From: Lachnospiraceae bacterium
GTDB lineage: Bacteria; Bacillota; Clostridia; Lachnospirales; Lachnospiraceae
Assembly: GCA_910574885.1 (NCBI GenBank)
Contig: CAJTDD010000002.1
Location: forward strand, 248,001-312,000
Direction: 5' to 3'
Length of the DNA stretch: 64,000 nt
Position numbers and translations under genes: made by a program. Shown piece by piece: positions 8,616-17,144 of the stretch; position 1 is the stretch's first letter, and every line of letters starts with the position of its first letter. The notes below the pieces were generated by a model. The model worked only from the letters and a program-made list of their open reading frames with translations. It had not been told where the DNA came from and did no database searches.

Positions 8616-9245
8616 TTATTTTCTCTCCAGAATTGCCCGCATCTTCCTAAGCCCCTCTCCTCTGTGGCTCAGTTCGTTCTTCTTCTCGGGCGCAAGCTGT
8701 GCGCTCGTACATCCGTACTCCGGGAGAAAGAAAATAGGGTCGTAACCGAATCCATTCTCCCCGGCGCTCTCATATCCTATGATGCCCTCCATGACTCCCC
8801 GGACCACCTCACTGCTCCCGTCCGGAAATGCCGCCGCAATCGCACACACGAACCTTGCCGTCCGCTGCTCATCCGGCACCCCGGCAAGACGGTCAATCAA
8901 CGCCTGGTTCTTAATGTCGTAAGAAGTATCCTCCCCCATGTACCGCGCCGAGTAAATCCCCGGCTCCTTGTTGAGATAGTCGATTTCCAGCCCGGAATCA
9001 TCCGCCAGGACAATCGCCTCCTCAAACCCGGGAATCTTCCTCGCCGCTTTGGCAATCTCCGCCGCTTTTATCAGCGCATTCTCCTCAAACGTCGCGCCGT
9101 CCTCCACAACATCCGCTTCAATCCCAGCCTCCCGCTGTGAAAGGATCTCCGCGCCAAGATCCTCAAGAATCATACGGATTTCCCCCATCTTATGCTCATT
9201 TCCCGTTGCAAATATAATCTTTCTCACCATCTTATGCCTCCCCAC
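8616..9245 (-). CDS. rdgB: Non-canonical purine NTP pyrophosphatase RdgB/HAM1
   Basis: Nucleotide-pool cleaning enzyme that hydrolyses dITP, ITP and XTP to the monophosphates plus pyrophosphate. The substrate-binding start IIFATGNEHKMGEIR, the catalytic segment VLADDSGLEIDYLNKEPGIYSARYMG and the C-terminal GFGYDPIF...LAPEKKNELSHRG are all present. Translation could begin at 9245 or at the second methionine (MVRKIIFATGN, about 9230); the shorter form matches the family better. It lies between the RlmL-type methyltransferase gene and the phosphodiesterase gene, all on one strand. Confidence 0.95.
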   Translation of the reverse strand: MGRHKMVRKIIFATGNEHKMGEIRMILEDLGAEILSQREAGIEADVVEDGATFEENALIKAAEIAKAARKIPGFEEAIVLADDSGLEIDYLNKEPGIYSARYMGEDTSYDIKNQALIDRLAGVPDEQRTARFVCAIAAAFPDGSSEVVRGVMEGIIGYESAGENGFGYDPIFFLPEYGCTSAQLAPEKKNELSHRGEGLRKMRAILERK

Positions 9246-9314
9246 TGCTACTGCTGCTCGCTCATCTTCCTGCCTGCATACTGATTATTCCGTTATGTAC
9301 ACAATCAGGAGATT

Positions 9315-10472
9315 TTACCCCACATCCCTCGGCCGTCTCGGCGGCTTCGGCCCTTGAAACTGATAAAAATAGGTCTTTAACATCCCGTTATAAATCTTAC
9401 GGTTCTTGTCCGCCTTCCTCCCGAAATATTTCTCCGCATCTTCATAAGACGTAATCATGTACGCCGACCAGGAATCCAAACGGGCGAAACTTTCCCCGAA
9501 CGTCCGGTAAAGCTCAGGCAATGCCGCTTTCTCCTCTAATCGTTCCCCATAAGGCGGATTCGTAATCACAAACCCATACTTCTTAGGATGGTTCAATTCC
9601 CTAACGTCCCTCTCCTGAAAATGTATCAGATGCCCGACGCCTGCCTCTTTCGCATTCTTTCTGGCTATCCGGATTACGGAACGGTCTGCATCGTACCCCT
9701 GAATATCCACTTCGATATCGTCACGAATCCTGTCCTGCGCTTCTTCCACCGCATCATACCACAGCTTCTTAGGAATCAGGTTCGTCCATGCTTCTGCGGT
9801 AAATGAACGGTTCATCCCCGGCGCAATATCCGCCGCTATCATCGCCGCCTCAATCGGGAACGTACCGCTTCCGCAGAAAGGATCTACCAATATCCGCTCC
9901 TTGTGCCAGGGCGTCAGCATAATCAACGCCGCCGCTAACGTCTCGGTAATCGGTGCTTTCCCGGACACCTCACGGTATCCCCGCTTATGAAGGGAGACCC
10001 CTGACGTGTCAATCCCCACCGTCACCTCGTCTTTCATCAGAAACACTCGAATGGGGTATGCTGCGCCGTCTTCCGGGAAACGCTCCACATGGTATCGCTG
10101 TGAAAGTCTCCTGACCATTGCCTTCTTCATAATCGACTGTATATCGGAAGGACTGAATAACTGGCTCTTTACAGACGCGGCCTTCGCCACCCAGAACTTC
10201 CCATTACGGGGAATATAGGCTTCCCATGGCAGCTCCCTTGTCCGCTCAAATAACTCCTCGAACGTGACCGCCCGGAAACTTCCCACTTTCCACAGAACCC
10301 GCTCCGCCGTGCGCAGGAAAATATTGGCATAACACACAGCAGCGGCATCCCCGTAAAAGGTGACTCTTCCGTCTTCCACCCTGGCAATCTCGTATCCAAG
10401 CTCCAGAATCTCTCTTTTCAGCACCGCTTCCAGCCCAAAATGGCAGGGGGCGATTAATTCAATTCTATCCAT
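9315..10472 (-). CDS. THUMP-domain class I SAM RNA methyltransferase (RlmL/YpsC type)
   Basis: Predicted 23S rRNA guanine-N2 methyltransferase, 385 residues, cytoplasmic. An N-terminal THUMP-type RNA-binding part covers about residues 45-160. The methyltransferase domain has the SAM loop LVDPFCGSGTFPIEAAMIA (about 195-215), GYDADRS and the catalytic VITNPPYGERL (about 305-315). This is the stand-alone RlmL half found in Firmicutes, without the RlmK half fused in E. coli. It is upstream of rdgB on the same strand. Substrate assignment rests on the family only. Confidence 0.9.
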   Translation of the reverse strand: MDRIELIAPCHFGLEAVLKREILELGYEIARVEDGRVTFYGDAAAVCYANIFLRTAERVLWKVGSFRAVTFEELFERTRELPWEAYIPRNGKFWVAKAASVKSQLFSPSDIQSIMKKAMVRRLSQRYHVERFPEDGAAYPIRVFLMKDEVTVGIDTSGVSLHKRGYREVSGKAPITETLAAALIMLTPWHKERILVDPFCGSGTFPIEAAMIAADIAPGMNRSFTAEAWTNLIPKKLWYDAVEEAQDRIRDDIEVDIQGYDADRSVIRIARKNAKEAGVGHLIHFQERDVRELNHPKKYGFVITNPPYGERLEEKAALPELYRTFGESFARLDSWSAYMITSYEDAEKYFGRKADKNRKIYNGMLKTYFYQFQGPKPPRRPRDVG

Positions 10473-10540
10473 ATGGTTTCTCCAGATTTCTCTCTTAATC
10501 GTTACTTCTCCATCTTACTTTTTTCCCTATCTCTTGTCAA

Positions 10541-10579
10541 TAAAAAGAACGCCGCATAAGACGATTTCTTATGCAGCGC
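10541..10579 (-). terminator. Rho-independent terminator after the Asn-rich miniprotein gene
   Basis: On the minus strand the stem GCGCTGCATAAG/CTTATGCGGCGT is followed by TCTTTTTATTG. It separates the miniprotein gene from the methyltransferase gene. Confidence 0.75.
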
Positions 10580-10654
10580 ACTTTCCGTTTTTGTCATTCT
10601 CTCTAACTTGCGTATTGTCATGAACCGATACAGGCTCTTTTGGCCTCCTGCGGC

Positions 10655-10855
10655 TTAGTAGTTGTCGCTGTAGTTCGTGCTGTTAGAGCTGGTGCTGTTA
10701 GAATTCTTGTTCTTAGAAGTCATGTTGGACGCATTCTTGTTAGATGAATTCTGGTTAGATGCGTTCTGGTTGCTTGCATTCTGGTTGGATGCGTTCTGGT
10801 TGTTTGCATTCTGGTTAGATGCGTTTTTGTTAGATGAACTATAATTCTTAGCCAT
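10655..10855 (-). CDS. Asn/Ser-rich tandem-repeat miniprotein, possibly spore-associated
   Basis: A 66-residue protein built mainly of a five-residue repeat of the type NASNQ (about eight copies, residues 10-50), between MAKNYSSS and a Ser/Thr/Asn tail. It has almost no hydrophobic residues and no signal peptide or membrane segment. A clear AGGAGG RBS precedes the ATG. It is flanked by its own terminator and an upstream element resembling a forespore sigma-G promoter, so it looks like a single-gene unit. Similar composition occurs in gamma-type small acid-soluble spore proteins, but no signature is matched; the spore role is inference. The DNA repeat unit is about 15 bases, which could allow copy-number change. 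Confidence 0.7.
   Translation of the reverse strand: MAKNYSSSNKNASNQNANNQNASNQNASNQNASNQNSSNKNASNMTSKNKNSNSTSSNSTNYSDNY
10720..10830 (-). repeat. 15-bp tandem repeats encoding NASNQ
   Basis: About seven imperfect copies of a 15-base unit (typified on the plus strand by GATGCGTTCTGGTTG) lie inside the miniprotein gene. Copies differ at a few third-codon positions. Confidence 0.75.
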
Positions 10856-10886
10856 GTCAATTCCTCCTAAATCATTTTTGTTACAT

Positions 10887-10916
10887 GGCTATTATGTCCG
10901 CCAGACAATGTTTTAT
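10887..10916 (-). promoter_or_regulatory. Possible sigma-G-type promoter of the miniprotein gene
   Basis: On the minus strand ACATA, 17 bases, then CATAATA. The -10 fits the forespore pattern CATNHTA exactly and the -35 fits GYATR at four of five positions. It sits about 35 bases upstream of the ATG. The surroundings are AT-rich, so chance is possible. Confidence 0.35.
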
Positions 10917-11060
10917 GTATGATTTTTGAAAAAAATTTATTTATAAAAATTTTTATATTTTTATAAATTTTATCTTGCAATTTCACTCATACTATACTAT
11001 ACTAAGATGTGTAGAAAGGATACTTTCTACAACCCCTTATTAATTATTTATACTCCCCTC

Positions 11061-11091
11061 AAAAGATCGATGGCTCCCCCATCGATCTTTT
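11061..11091. terminator. Bidirectional terminator below the HAAS-domain gene
   Basis: Perfect stem AAAAGATCGATGG/CCATCGATCTTTT with a 5-base loop, T-rich on both sides. It would end the minus-strand transcript of the HAAS-domain gene. Confidence 0.8.
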
Positions 11092-11113
11092 ACTTTTATT
11101 CTGCGCCTTTCTT

Positions 11114-11575
11114 TCATCGCCGCCTGCCTCCAATCAGACGCACGATCAGCATAATAATCAGAATCGGAACGACAATCGGTGCAAGGAGAGAGAAGATTCC
11201 TCCGATTACAGCAACCACCAGCATGACAATTCCCAGTACGCCTAAAATTACAAGCAGCTTCTTCCACCATGAATCCACGCCGATTACCCGGACACTGGAA
11301 TTCTGCTTTTGCTGCCCATTTCCATAACCCTGCTGTGCAGGATCGTATGTATAACCCTCCTGCCCGCCGCTTGCATTCTCCACAGACTCAATAATCGTCC
11401 TGGCAATCGCCCAGGGATCTCCCAGTTCCTCGATTACAGCCGCTTCACTGCGACCCTTCCTGACCTCGTCGCTGATATATCCGTCATAATAATTAATATT
11501 GTCCTGTATCACGGAACCGCTCAAGTCATTTGCCAAGGCATGTCTCATTTTTTCCAAAAATTCATATTTCGTCAT
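11114..11575 (-). CDS. HAAS-domain (DUF1700-like) membrane protein
   Basis: A 153-residue protein. Residues 1-65 (MTKYEFLEKMRHAL...INYYDGYISDEVRKGRSEAAVIEELGDPWAIARTI) match the helical HAAS/DUF1700 pattern seen in small Firmicutes membrane proteins. A polar Gly/Gln-rich linker follows (about 75-95), then two hydrophobic segments at about 108-150 and a basic GGRRR end. These proteins usually sit beside a PadR-type regulator; none is present here. Function is unknown, probably membrane signalling or stress response. It has its own terminator downstream. Confidence 0.75.
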   Translation of the reverse strand: MTKYEFLEKMRHALANDLSGSVIQDNINYYDGYISDEVRKGRSEAAVIEELGDPWAIARTIIESVENASGGQEGYTYDPAQQGYGNGQQKQNSSVRVIGVDSWWKKLLVILGVLGIVMLVVAVIGGIFSLLAPIVVPILIIMLIVRLIGGRRR

Positions 11576-11654
11576 CGTAGTTCCCCCTAAGCCAGATTAC
11601 TTTCTTCTTATATAATATTCATGCAGCCTTCGTACCTATATCTGCCGCACACAT

Positions 11655-11708
11655 AAAAACCTTGCACTTAGAATATCACATACCCATGCTTATTCCAAGT
11701 CCAAGGTT
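11655..11708 (-). terminator. Probable terminator of glnN
   Basis: On the minus strand, 24 bases after the glnN stop, AACCTTG-GACTTGGAATA pairs with TATTCTAAGTGCAAGGTT (two mismatches) and is followed by TTTATG. Confidence 0.65.
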
Positions 11709-11731
11709 CTTAAAATTTCCTAATATATTTG

Positions 11732-13843
11732 CTAGATCTCAAAAATCAAATCTCCATAAGACGGCATCGGCCATGCATCCTTGTCAACAATCATTTCCAG
11801 CCTATCCACCGGCGCCCGCAGCGTTTCCATGGCAGGAACCACATCAAAATGATAGAACCTTGCCTGCTCCTCGCCTTCCTTCATGGCCGCCGCCTGATCC
11901 GTGAGCCGAATCAATTCAGACAACGCCTGTTTCGTCTTCCCAAGCAGACCGGATATCTCCCCCAGAAGCTCTGCCTGTACCGATGCGTCAGCCCCTGCTT
12001 CCTTCACGGCAATCACCGTATCCGCCAGTTCCTTCGTATACTTAATGACAGCCGGGATGAACTGCTTGCTTGCCATGTCAATCATGGTACGCGCCTCGAT
12101 ATTGATTGCCTTCGCATAATTCTCGTACTTAATCTCCGCCCGTGACTCAAGCTCCGCCTTGGTAAATACTTTGAACTTCTCGAACATCGCAACCGCTTTC
12201 TCTGTCGTAAGCGCAGGAATCGCCTCCACCATAGACCGGATATTCGGCAGCCCCCGTCTTTCGGCTTCCGCTACCCACTCGTCTGAATAACCGTTACCGT
12301 TAAATACAATCCGGTAATGCTCCACCGCATACTTCTTAATCAAATCATGAACTGCTTTGCCGAAATCCTCCGCATTCTCCAGCACATCGCACGCCTCGGC
12401 AAACGCCTCCGCTACGATCGTATTCAACACTACGTTCGGTCCTGCGATAGAATCACGGGAACCTACCATACGGAACTCAAATTTATTCCCGGTAAATGCA
12501 AACGGCGACGTCCGGTTCCTGTCCGTTGCGTCCTTCGCCAAATCCGGAAGAGTCCTCACACCCGTCTCTAGTTTGCCGCCCTTCAAGCTGTGAGTCGCCT
12601 CGCCTGTGCTGATAAGCTGCTCCAGTACATCCTCAAGCTGCTCGCCAAGAAATACGGAAATAATTGCCGGCGGCGCCTCGTTCGCGCCAAGCCTGTGATC
12701 GTTCCCCGGGTCGGATGCAGACTCGCGCAACAGGTCGGCATGCTCATCCACCGCCTTCAGCACACAAGTAAGCACCAGCAAGAACTGGATATTCTCATGC
12801 GGAGTCTTCCCCGGGTCAAGAAGGTTCTTCCCGTCATCCGTCGTAAGAGACCAGTTGTTATGCTTTCCGGAGCCATTTACCCCGGCAAACGGTTTCTCAT
12901 GGAGCAGGCACTTCATGCCATGCTGGCATGCAACCCGCTTCAAAGTCTGCATCACCACATGGTTGTGATCTACCGCCACATTGGCTTCCGCGTAAATGGG
13001 AGCCAGCTCATGCTGTGCCGGCGCCACCTCATTGTGCTGTGTCTTCGCAGTCACTCCTACCCGCCAGAGCTGCTCATTGACATCCTTCATGAAGCCCGCA
13101 ATCCGCTGGCGAATCGTCCCGAAGTAATGATCGTCAAGCTCCTGCCCCTTAGGCGGCATCGCACCGAACAGGGTACGTCCCGTATAGATCAAGTCTTTTC
13201 TCTGCTGAAATTTTTCCGCATCCACAAGGAAATACTCCTGCTCTGGCCCAACGGACGGCGTTACTTTTTTCGACGTCGTATTCCCGAACAGACGAATCAA
13301 CCGCAGCGATTGGATGTTCACCGCCTCCATGGAGCGCAGAAGCGGCGTTTTCTGGTCAAGCGCCTCGCCTGTATAGGAACAGAACGCCGTGGGGATGCAC
13401 AACGTCGCGCCTGCCGCGTCATGCCTTACAAATGCCGGGGAAGTGCAGTCCCATGCCGTATATCCTCTCGCCTCAAACGTGGCCCGCAGCCCGCCCGACG
13501 GAAAGGAAGAGGCATCCGGCTCGCCCTTGATCAGTTCCTTACCGGAAAAGCTCATCAGTACCTTGCCGTTCCCCATGGGCGCGGAGATAAAGGAATCATG
13601 TTTTTCAGCCGTCACTCCCGTAAGGGGCTGGAACCAGTGGGTATAATGGGTCGCCCCCTTCTCAATCGCCCACTCCTTCATCTCATGTGCGATAACGTCG
13701 GCTGTCGCAAGATCCAGTTCCTTGCCTTCCTCAATGGTCTTCTTCAGGTCTTTGTACACCTTCTTGGGCAGACGCGCCTGCATGACTGTGTCATTGAAAA
13801 CATCTTCCCCGAAAATATCAGCTACATTTAACAAATCACTCAT
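11732..13843 (-). CDS. glnN: Glutamine synthetase type III
   Basis: Large-subunit GSIII that makes glutamine from glutamate, ammonia and ATP in the cytoplasm. The start chosen is ATG at 13843 ([12 protein letters not shown]), preceded by AAAGGAAAC, giving 703 residues, the normal GSIII length. A longer frame to 14035 runs through leader sequence and is not credible. Diagnostic parts are [18 protein letters not shown] near residue 75, [12 protein letters not shown] (about 200), [19 protein letters not shown] (about 285), [14 protein letters not shown] and [20 protein letters not shown]. It is a single-gene unit behind its own promoter with a hairpin-rich leader. GSIII is common in Bacteroidetes, cyanobacteria and clostridia. 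Confidence 0.96.
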   Translation of the reverse strand: MSDLLNVADIFGEDVFNDTVMQARLPKKVYKDLKKTIEEGKELDLATADVIAHEMKEWAIEKGATHYTHWFQPLTGVTAEKHDSFISAPMGNGKVLMSFSGKELIKGEPDASSFPSGGLRATFEARGYTAWDCTSPAFVRHDAAGATLCIPTAFCSYTGEALDQKTPLLRSMEAVNIQSLRLIRLFGNTTSKKVTPSVGPEQEYFLVDAEKFQQRKDLIYTGRTLFGAMPPKGQELDDHYFGTIRQRIAGFMKDVNEQLWRVGVTAKTQHNEVAPAQHELAPIYAEANVAVDHNHVVMQTLKRVACQHGMKCLLHEKPFAGVNGSGKHNNWSLTTDDGKNLLDPGKTPHENIQFLLVLTCVLKAVDEHADLLRESASDPGNDHRLGANEAPPAIISVFLGEQLEDVLEQLISTGEATHSLKGGKLETGVRTLPDLAKDATDRNRTSPFAFTGNKFEFRMVGSRDSIAGPNVVLNTIVAEAFAEACDVLENAEDFGKAVHDLIKKYAVEHYRIVFNGNGYSDEWVAEAERRGLPNIRSMVEAIPALTTEKAVAMFEKFKVFTKAELESRAEIKYENYAKAINIEARTMIDMASKQFIPAVIKYTKELADTVIAVKEAGADASVQAELLGEISGLLGKTKQALSELIRLTDQAAAMKEGEEQARFYHFDVVPAMETLRAPVDRLEMIVDKDAWPMPSYGDLIFEI

Positions 13844-13897
13844 ATGTTTTATGTTTCCTTTCTTGAAATATATCCTCTTCCTCCCACTCTTTATCCA

Positions 13898-13932
13898 GGC
13901 TGCCGCGAGATAACGGCTATGCTCCGGCAGCC
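13898..13932 (-). promoter_or_regulatory. Second leader hairpin upstream of glnN
   Basis: On the minus strand GGCTGCCG/CGGCAGCC forms an 8-bp stem with a 19-base loop, about 55 bases before the start codon. There is no T-run, so it is not a terminator by itself. It may be part of a regulatory leader; no known riboswitch was recognised. Confidence 0.4.
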
Positions 13933-13970
13933 CGCCAAAACAAAGGGGGAAGTAAGTTGAAAGTAAATCG

Positions 13971-14003
13971 AAAAAGGCGTCCGACCTCCGGGTCGGAACG
14001 CCT
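13971..14003 (-). terminator. Terminator hairpin between fba and glnN, inside the glnN leader
   Basis: On the minus strand AAAGGCGTTCCGACC/GGTCGGACGCCTTT is followed by TTCG. It would stop fba read-through, but it also lies about 14 bases downstream of the predicted glnN transcription start, so it could act as an attenuator. Confidence 0.75.
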
Positions 14004-14023
14004 TTGTTCTCTCTACGCCTGTT

Positions 14024-14052
14024 AGTATACCTCAATCCGTCAAAAAAGGCAA
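14024..14052 (-). promoter_or_regulatory. Sigma-A promoter of glnN
   Basis: On the minus strand TTGCCT (14052-14047), a 17-base spacer, TATACT (14029-14024). It lies between the fba stop codon and the hairpin at 13971-14003. Confidence 0.6.
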
Positions 14053-14070
14053 GTAAAAATTTCTCGCTTC

Positions 14071-14940
14071 TTACGCTTTTCCAACTGAACCGAACAATTC
14101 CATCTTCTCTTTTACCTTAGCAATGATTGCTTCATAACCAGGCTTGAGCAGCTTACGAGGATCGAAGCCCTTGCCTTCACGGTCTTTTCCAGCCTCGATA
14201 TACTCGCGTGTAGCGTCAGCAAATACCAGCTGGCACTCTGTATTCACGTTAATCTTAGCAACGCCCAAATCGATAGCCTTCTTGATCATGTCGTCCGGGA
14301 TTCCTGTACCGCCGTGAAGAACCAAAGGCATATCGCCTGTAAGCTTCTGGATAGCATCCAGTGTCTCGAAGCTCAGTCCAGCCCAGTTCTCAGGATACTT
14401 GCCATGGATATTGCCGATACCTGCTGCCAGCATGTCCACGCCCAGATCAGCAATCATCTTGCACTCTTCCGGATTCGCGCACTCGCCCTGTCCAACAACG
14501 CCGTCTTCCTCTCCGCCGATTGCGCCTACCTCTGCCTCTAAGGACATTCCCTTCTCGCGACAGATCTCAATCAGTTCTTTTGTCTTGGCAACATTCTCTT
14601 CGATCGGGTACTTAGATCCGTCGAACATAATGGATGTGAACCCTGCCTCGATACATTTCTTACATCCGTCGTAGGAACCGTGGTCAAGATGTGTAGCCAC
14701 CGGAACAGTAATTCCCATCTCTTCAACCATAGCTGCTACCATGTCCTGTACGGTCTTAAAACCGGTCATGTACTTTCCTGCGCCCTCAGATACACCTAAG
14801 ATAACCGGTGACTTTGTCTCTTCGGCTGCTGTCAGGATTGCTTTCGTCCACTCAAGGTTGTTGATGTTGAACTGTCCAACTGCGTAGTGGCCTGCCACTG
14901 CTTTTTCAAGCATCTCTTTTGCTGATACTAACATATTCAT
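14071..14940 (-). CDS. fba: Class II fructose-1,6-bisphosphate aldolase
   Basis: Zinc-dependent glycolytic aldolase that splits fructose-1,6-bisphosphate into dihydroxyacetone phosphate and glyceraldehyde-3-phosphate. The 289 residues show [14 protein letters not shown] at the N-terminus, the zinc-ligand segment [29 protein letters not shown] (about 78-108), [13 protein letters not shown], and [28 protein letters not shown] at about 208-236. A good GGAGG precedes the ATG; MNMLVS or MLVS could be the start. It has its own promoter upstream and terminator downstream, so it is transcribed alone, as expected for a housekeeping gene. Confidence 0.95.
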   Translation of the reverse strand: MNMLVSAKEMLEKAVAGHYAVGQFNINNLEWTKAILTAAEETKSPVILGVSEGAGKYMTGFKTVQDMVAAMVEEMGITVPVATHLDHGSYDGCKKCIEAGFTSIMFDGSKYPIEENVAKTKELIEICREKGMSLEAEVGAIGGEEDGVVGQGECANPEECKMIADLGVDMLAAGIGNIHGKYPENWAGLSFETLDAIQKLTGDMPLVLHGGTGIPDDMIKKAIDLGVAKINVNTECQLVFADATREYIEAGKDREGKGFDPRKLLKPGYEAIIAKVKEKMELFGSVGKA

Positions 14941-15010
14941 TCCTCCAATTCCTTCTGCCCTTCCAGATGCTTAGGCATCCCTTGGCATGTTATAATTTTC
15001 ACTATGTTCT

Positions 15011-15039
15011 ATTATATATCATGTTGGAGGAAAAAACAA
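15011..15039 (-). promoter_or_regulatory. Sigma-A promoter of fba
   Basis: On the minus strand TTGTTT (15039-15034), a 17-base spacer, TATAAT (15016-15011). The start codon is about 70 bases downstream, after a small hairpin GATGC-CTAA-GCATC. Confidence 0.7.
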
Positions 15040-15054
15040 CTTTTTTCTCATTTA

Positions 15055-15266
15055 TCCCAAGGCTCCACCCTTGCCGCCCAGCGCCTCTCTTACCGTCCGG
15101 ATATCCTTCTGTACCTGCTTCTGCACATCCTCGACACTGCTGCAAATAATGCCGCAAATCCTACAATGATTGATGTGAACTGTGGGAAACAGGAGATTGC
15201 CATACTTGGAACTGCGACCAAAACCGCAGCGTATACAGGTACGCCTGCCTGATTATTTTCCCCTAC
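15055..15266 (-). pseudogene. Frameshifted C-terminal remnant of a membrane protein
   Basis: Directly after the SorC-type regulator, one minus-strand frame reads as a hydrophobic stretch (VPVYAAVLVAVPSMAIS, then TSIIVGFAALFAAV). It then loses coherence, while a second frame continues with a polar helical tail (EDVQKQVQKDIRTVREALGG) ending in a stop. No start codon precedes it. This fits the 3-prime end of a transporter or permease gene that lost its 5-prime part and took a frameshift. The family could not be identified. Its place between a sugar regulator and an aldolase suggests a former sugar transport gene. Confidence 0.55.
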
Positions 15267-15267
15267 C

Positions 15268-16221
15268 CTATTCCTTTAGTAATTTCGCTGTCAGTAAGTC
15301 AGTAACGAGTACATTGATGTAATTCCCCTTTACCGCCGCACGAATGGCTTCTGCCTTTTCCTCTCCTCCCGCGACACCGATACGCACCGGGATTTTTTTA
15401 TAATCCTCCATCGTGATAGCAATGATCCTGTCCTTAAACGGCGGAGCCGCCTCTTGTCCTTCTCTGTCAAAAAAGTTCGCGCACACTTCGCCCGCCACAT
15501 CTTCCGTCCATTTTTTTTCTTCATCGTTCTCCACATCATACAAGGAAATCATATGCTCCCATTGACTGTCAGCAGTCCCAATGCCAACCACTGCGATCGT
15601 ACAGTTCTTTACCACCTCATAAGCGCTCATGTAATAAGGATCGCCAACAAAAGACTCTCTTAAACTTGCACTATGCAGAATTACTGGCGCATGCAAGACA
15701 GCTACCTCTGCCCCAAGCCTGTCCGCCAGGCCATACACTATCCTGTCTGCCCCAAGCCTTGAATCTTCCTCCCTTGCACTTCCGATAAGCTGTGTAACTG
15801 TAACATTTTCAGGATAGGATACTGCCGGTATCCAGTGATCCACCATTGCAGCCGTGGTCCGTCCCCTCGTGACCCCGACAATATCTCCTTCTTTCACAAT
15901 ACTTTGAAGATAATTACCTGCTGCAATCCCCAACTCCTGGATAAGCCTGTCCTCCACTACATTATCTATCACTCTGACTTCTTTCAGTCCATATTTTTGT
16001 TCAAGTTCCGTTTCCAGCTCAAGATTCCATTTATCCAAATCAGCTATCGTAATTTTAACAATACCAAGCTCCACACAGGCGCTTACGATTCGATTCACCC
16101 GTTGACGCGACATTTTCATCCTCTTCGCAATAACTTCCTGCGTAAGCCCCGCCTTATAATAGTAATAAGCAACTCTTCGGTATTCATTCATCATCTCGTT
16201 AGACATCTGTTCACTCTTCAT
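15268..16221 (-). CDS. SorC-family sugar-responsive transcriptional regulator
   Basis: DNA-binding regulator with an N-terminal HTH (YYYYKAGLTQEVIAKRMKMSRQRVNRIVSACVELGIV, about residues 20-55) and a C-terminal SorC sugar-phosphate-binding domain (GDIVGVTRGRTTAAMVDHW, GIGTAD, IGVAGGEEKAEAIRAAVKGNYINVLVTD). The start at 16221 (MKSEQMSN) is preferred because AGGGGGAT lies 7-8 bases upstream; a longer frame to 16239 is possible. About 317 residues, normal for the family. It presumably controls the neighbouring aldolase/dehydrogenase genes, which are partly decayed. The effector cannot be read from the sequence. Confidence 0.88.
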   Translation of the reverse strand: MKSEQMSNEMMNEYRRVAYYYYKAGLTQEVIAKRMKMSRQRVNRIVSACVELGIVKITIADLDKWNLELETELEQKYGLKEVRVIDNVVEDRLIQELGIAAGNYLQSIVKEGDIVGVTRGRTTAAMVDHWIPAVSYPENVTVTQLIGSAREEDSRLGADRIVYGLADRLGAEVAVLHAPVILHSASLRESFVGDPYYMSAYEVVKNCTIAVVGIGTADSQWEHMISLYDVENDEEKKWTEDVAGEVCANFFDREGQEAAPPFKDRIIAITMEDYKKIPVRIGVAGGEEKAEAIRAAVKGNYINVLVTDLLTAKLLKE

Positions 16222-16319
16222 AAATCTATCCCCCTGCATATGATAGATTTATTATACATCTTGAACCGCCCTTTTCGCAACTAACTCAAAACAATCCTTT
16301 CTCTATCTATTCCTGCGAT

Positions 16320-17123
16320 TCATGGCTGTACGATAATCCGGTATGTATCCGGCAATATCGCTTTTTCTAACGCCTTGTCGATATCCGCAAGCGGGATGCG
16401 GTCAGAAATCAGTTCCGATACGTCAACAAGTTTTAATGATAAAAGCCTTGTTGCAATCAAGAAATCTTTCTTCTGCGGATTTACCGTTCCAGTGATGATC
16501 TGCTCCGAGGAATGCACCTTATTCGGGCTGATTTCAATCGGCTTATCCGGATGGAAGGATGTGTAGAATACGGTCCTTCCTAATTTCCCGGTCATCTCAA
16601 CGGCCTGGCCGGCAAGCGCCGCTGCCGGCACCGTACAAAATACTGCGTCCGCCCCTCTCCCGTCTGTCAGCTTCTTTATCTCTTCTACTGCATCACACTT
16701 GCCGGAATTGATTAAAATGTCCGCCCCCATCGCCTTTGCGATTTCAAGCCTTTTCTCATCAAGCTCACATGCAATGACCCTTGCCCCCTTTAATTTGGCG
16801 AGCTGGATATGCAGTGCGCCCATAATCCCGACACCGATAACTACTACATCATCTCCCAGTTGTATCTTTCCGTTTTCAATGCTATGCACACAGCATGCCA
16901 GAGGCTCCGAGAGGGCTGCATGGGACAGCTCGATATCTTCTGCCATCTTGTATACATCTGCTGCATCCATCATCATATACTCTGAAAAACCTCCCGGTCC
17001 GACTGCACATTCCTGTGTCTTGGCAATAAAGGATTTTACGCACTGGTTCTCATGGCCATTCCGGCAATAGTAGCACTCACCGCAGGAATTCAACAGACGG
17101 ACAGCCACCTTATATGTTGACAT
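16320..17123 (-). pseudogene. Zinc-type alcohol/polyol dehydrogenase lacking its N-terminal catalytic part
   Basis: The 267 residues cover the structural-zinc lobe (CGECYYCRNGHENQC, four cysteines) and the whole Rossmann domain (VVVIGVGIMGALHIQLAKLKG) of an MDR-family sugar/threonine dehydrogenase. About 80 N-terminal residues are absent, including the catalytic-zinc Cys and the GHE motif. The frame opens with a good RBS (AAGGAGG), then ATG-TCA-ACA, and joins at TYKV-AVRL, where relatives read YKVGDRVAVRL, so this looks like an in-frame deletion. It probably binds nucleotide but cannot carry out normal catalysis. It follows the class I aldolase gene by 21 bases. Confidence 0.7.
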
Positions 17124-17144
17124 CTTCTTTCCTCCTTGAATTCC

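Noticed and set aside
10720-10850. CRISPR-like array in the 15-bp repeats
   Set aside because: Repeats are contiguous and in frame inside a small gene; there are no spacers and no cas genes.
12590-13831. Plus-strand frame of 413 codons opposite glnN
   Set aside because: It lies antisense to a complete, well-recognised glutamine synthetase, has Arg/His/Leu-rich content typical of a shadow frame, and has no RBS.
13844-14035. N-terminal extension of glutamine synthetase by 64 residues
   Set aside because: The stretch covers the promoter leader and terminator hairpin; the start at 13843 has the RBS and the family N-terminus.
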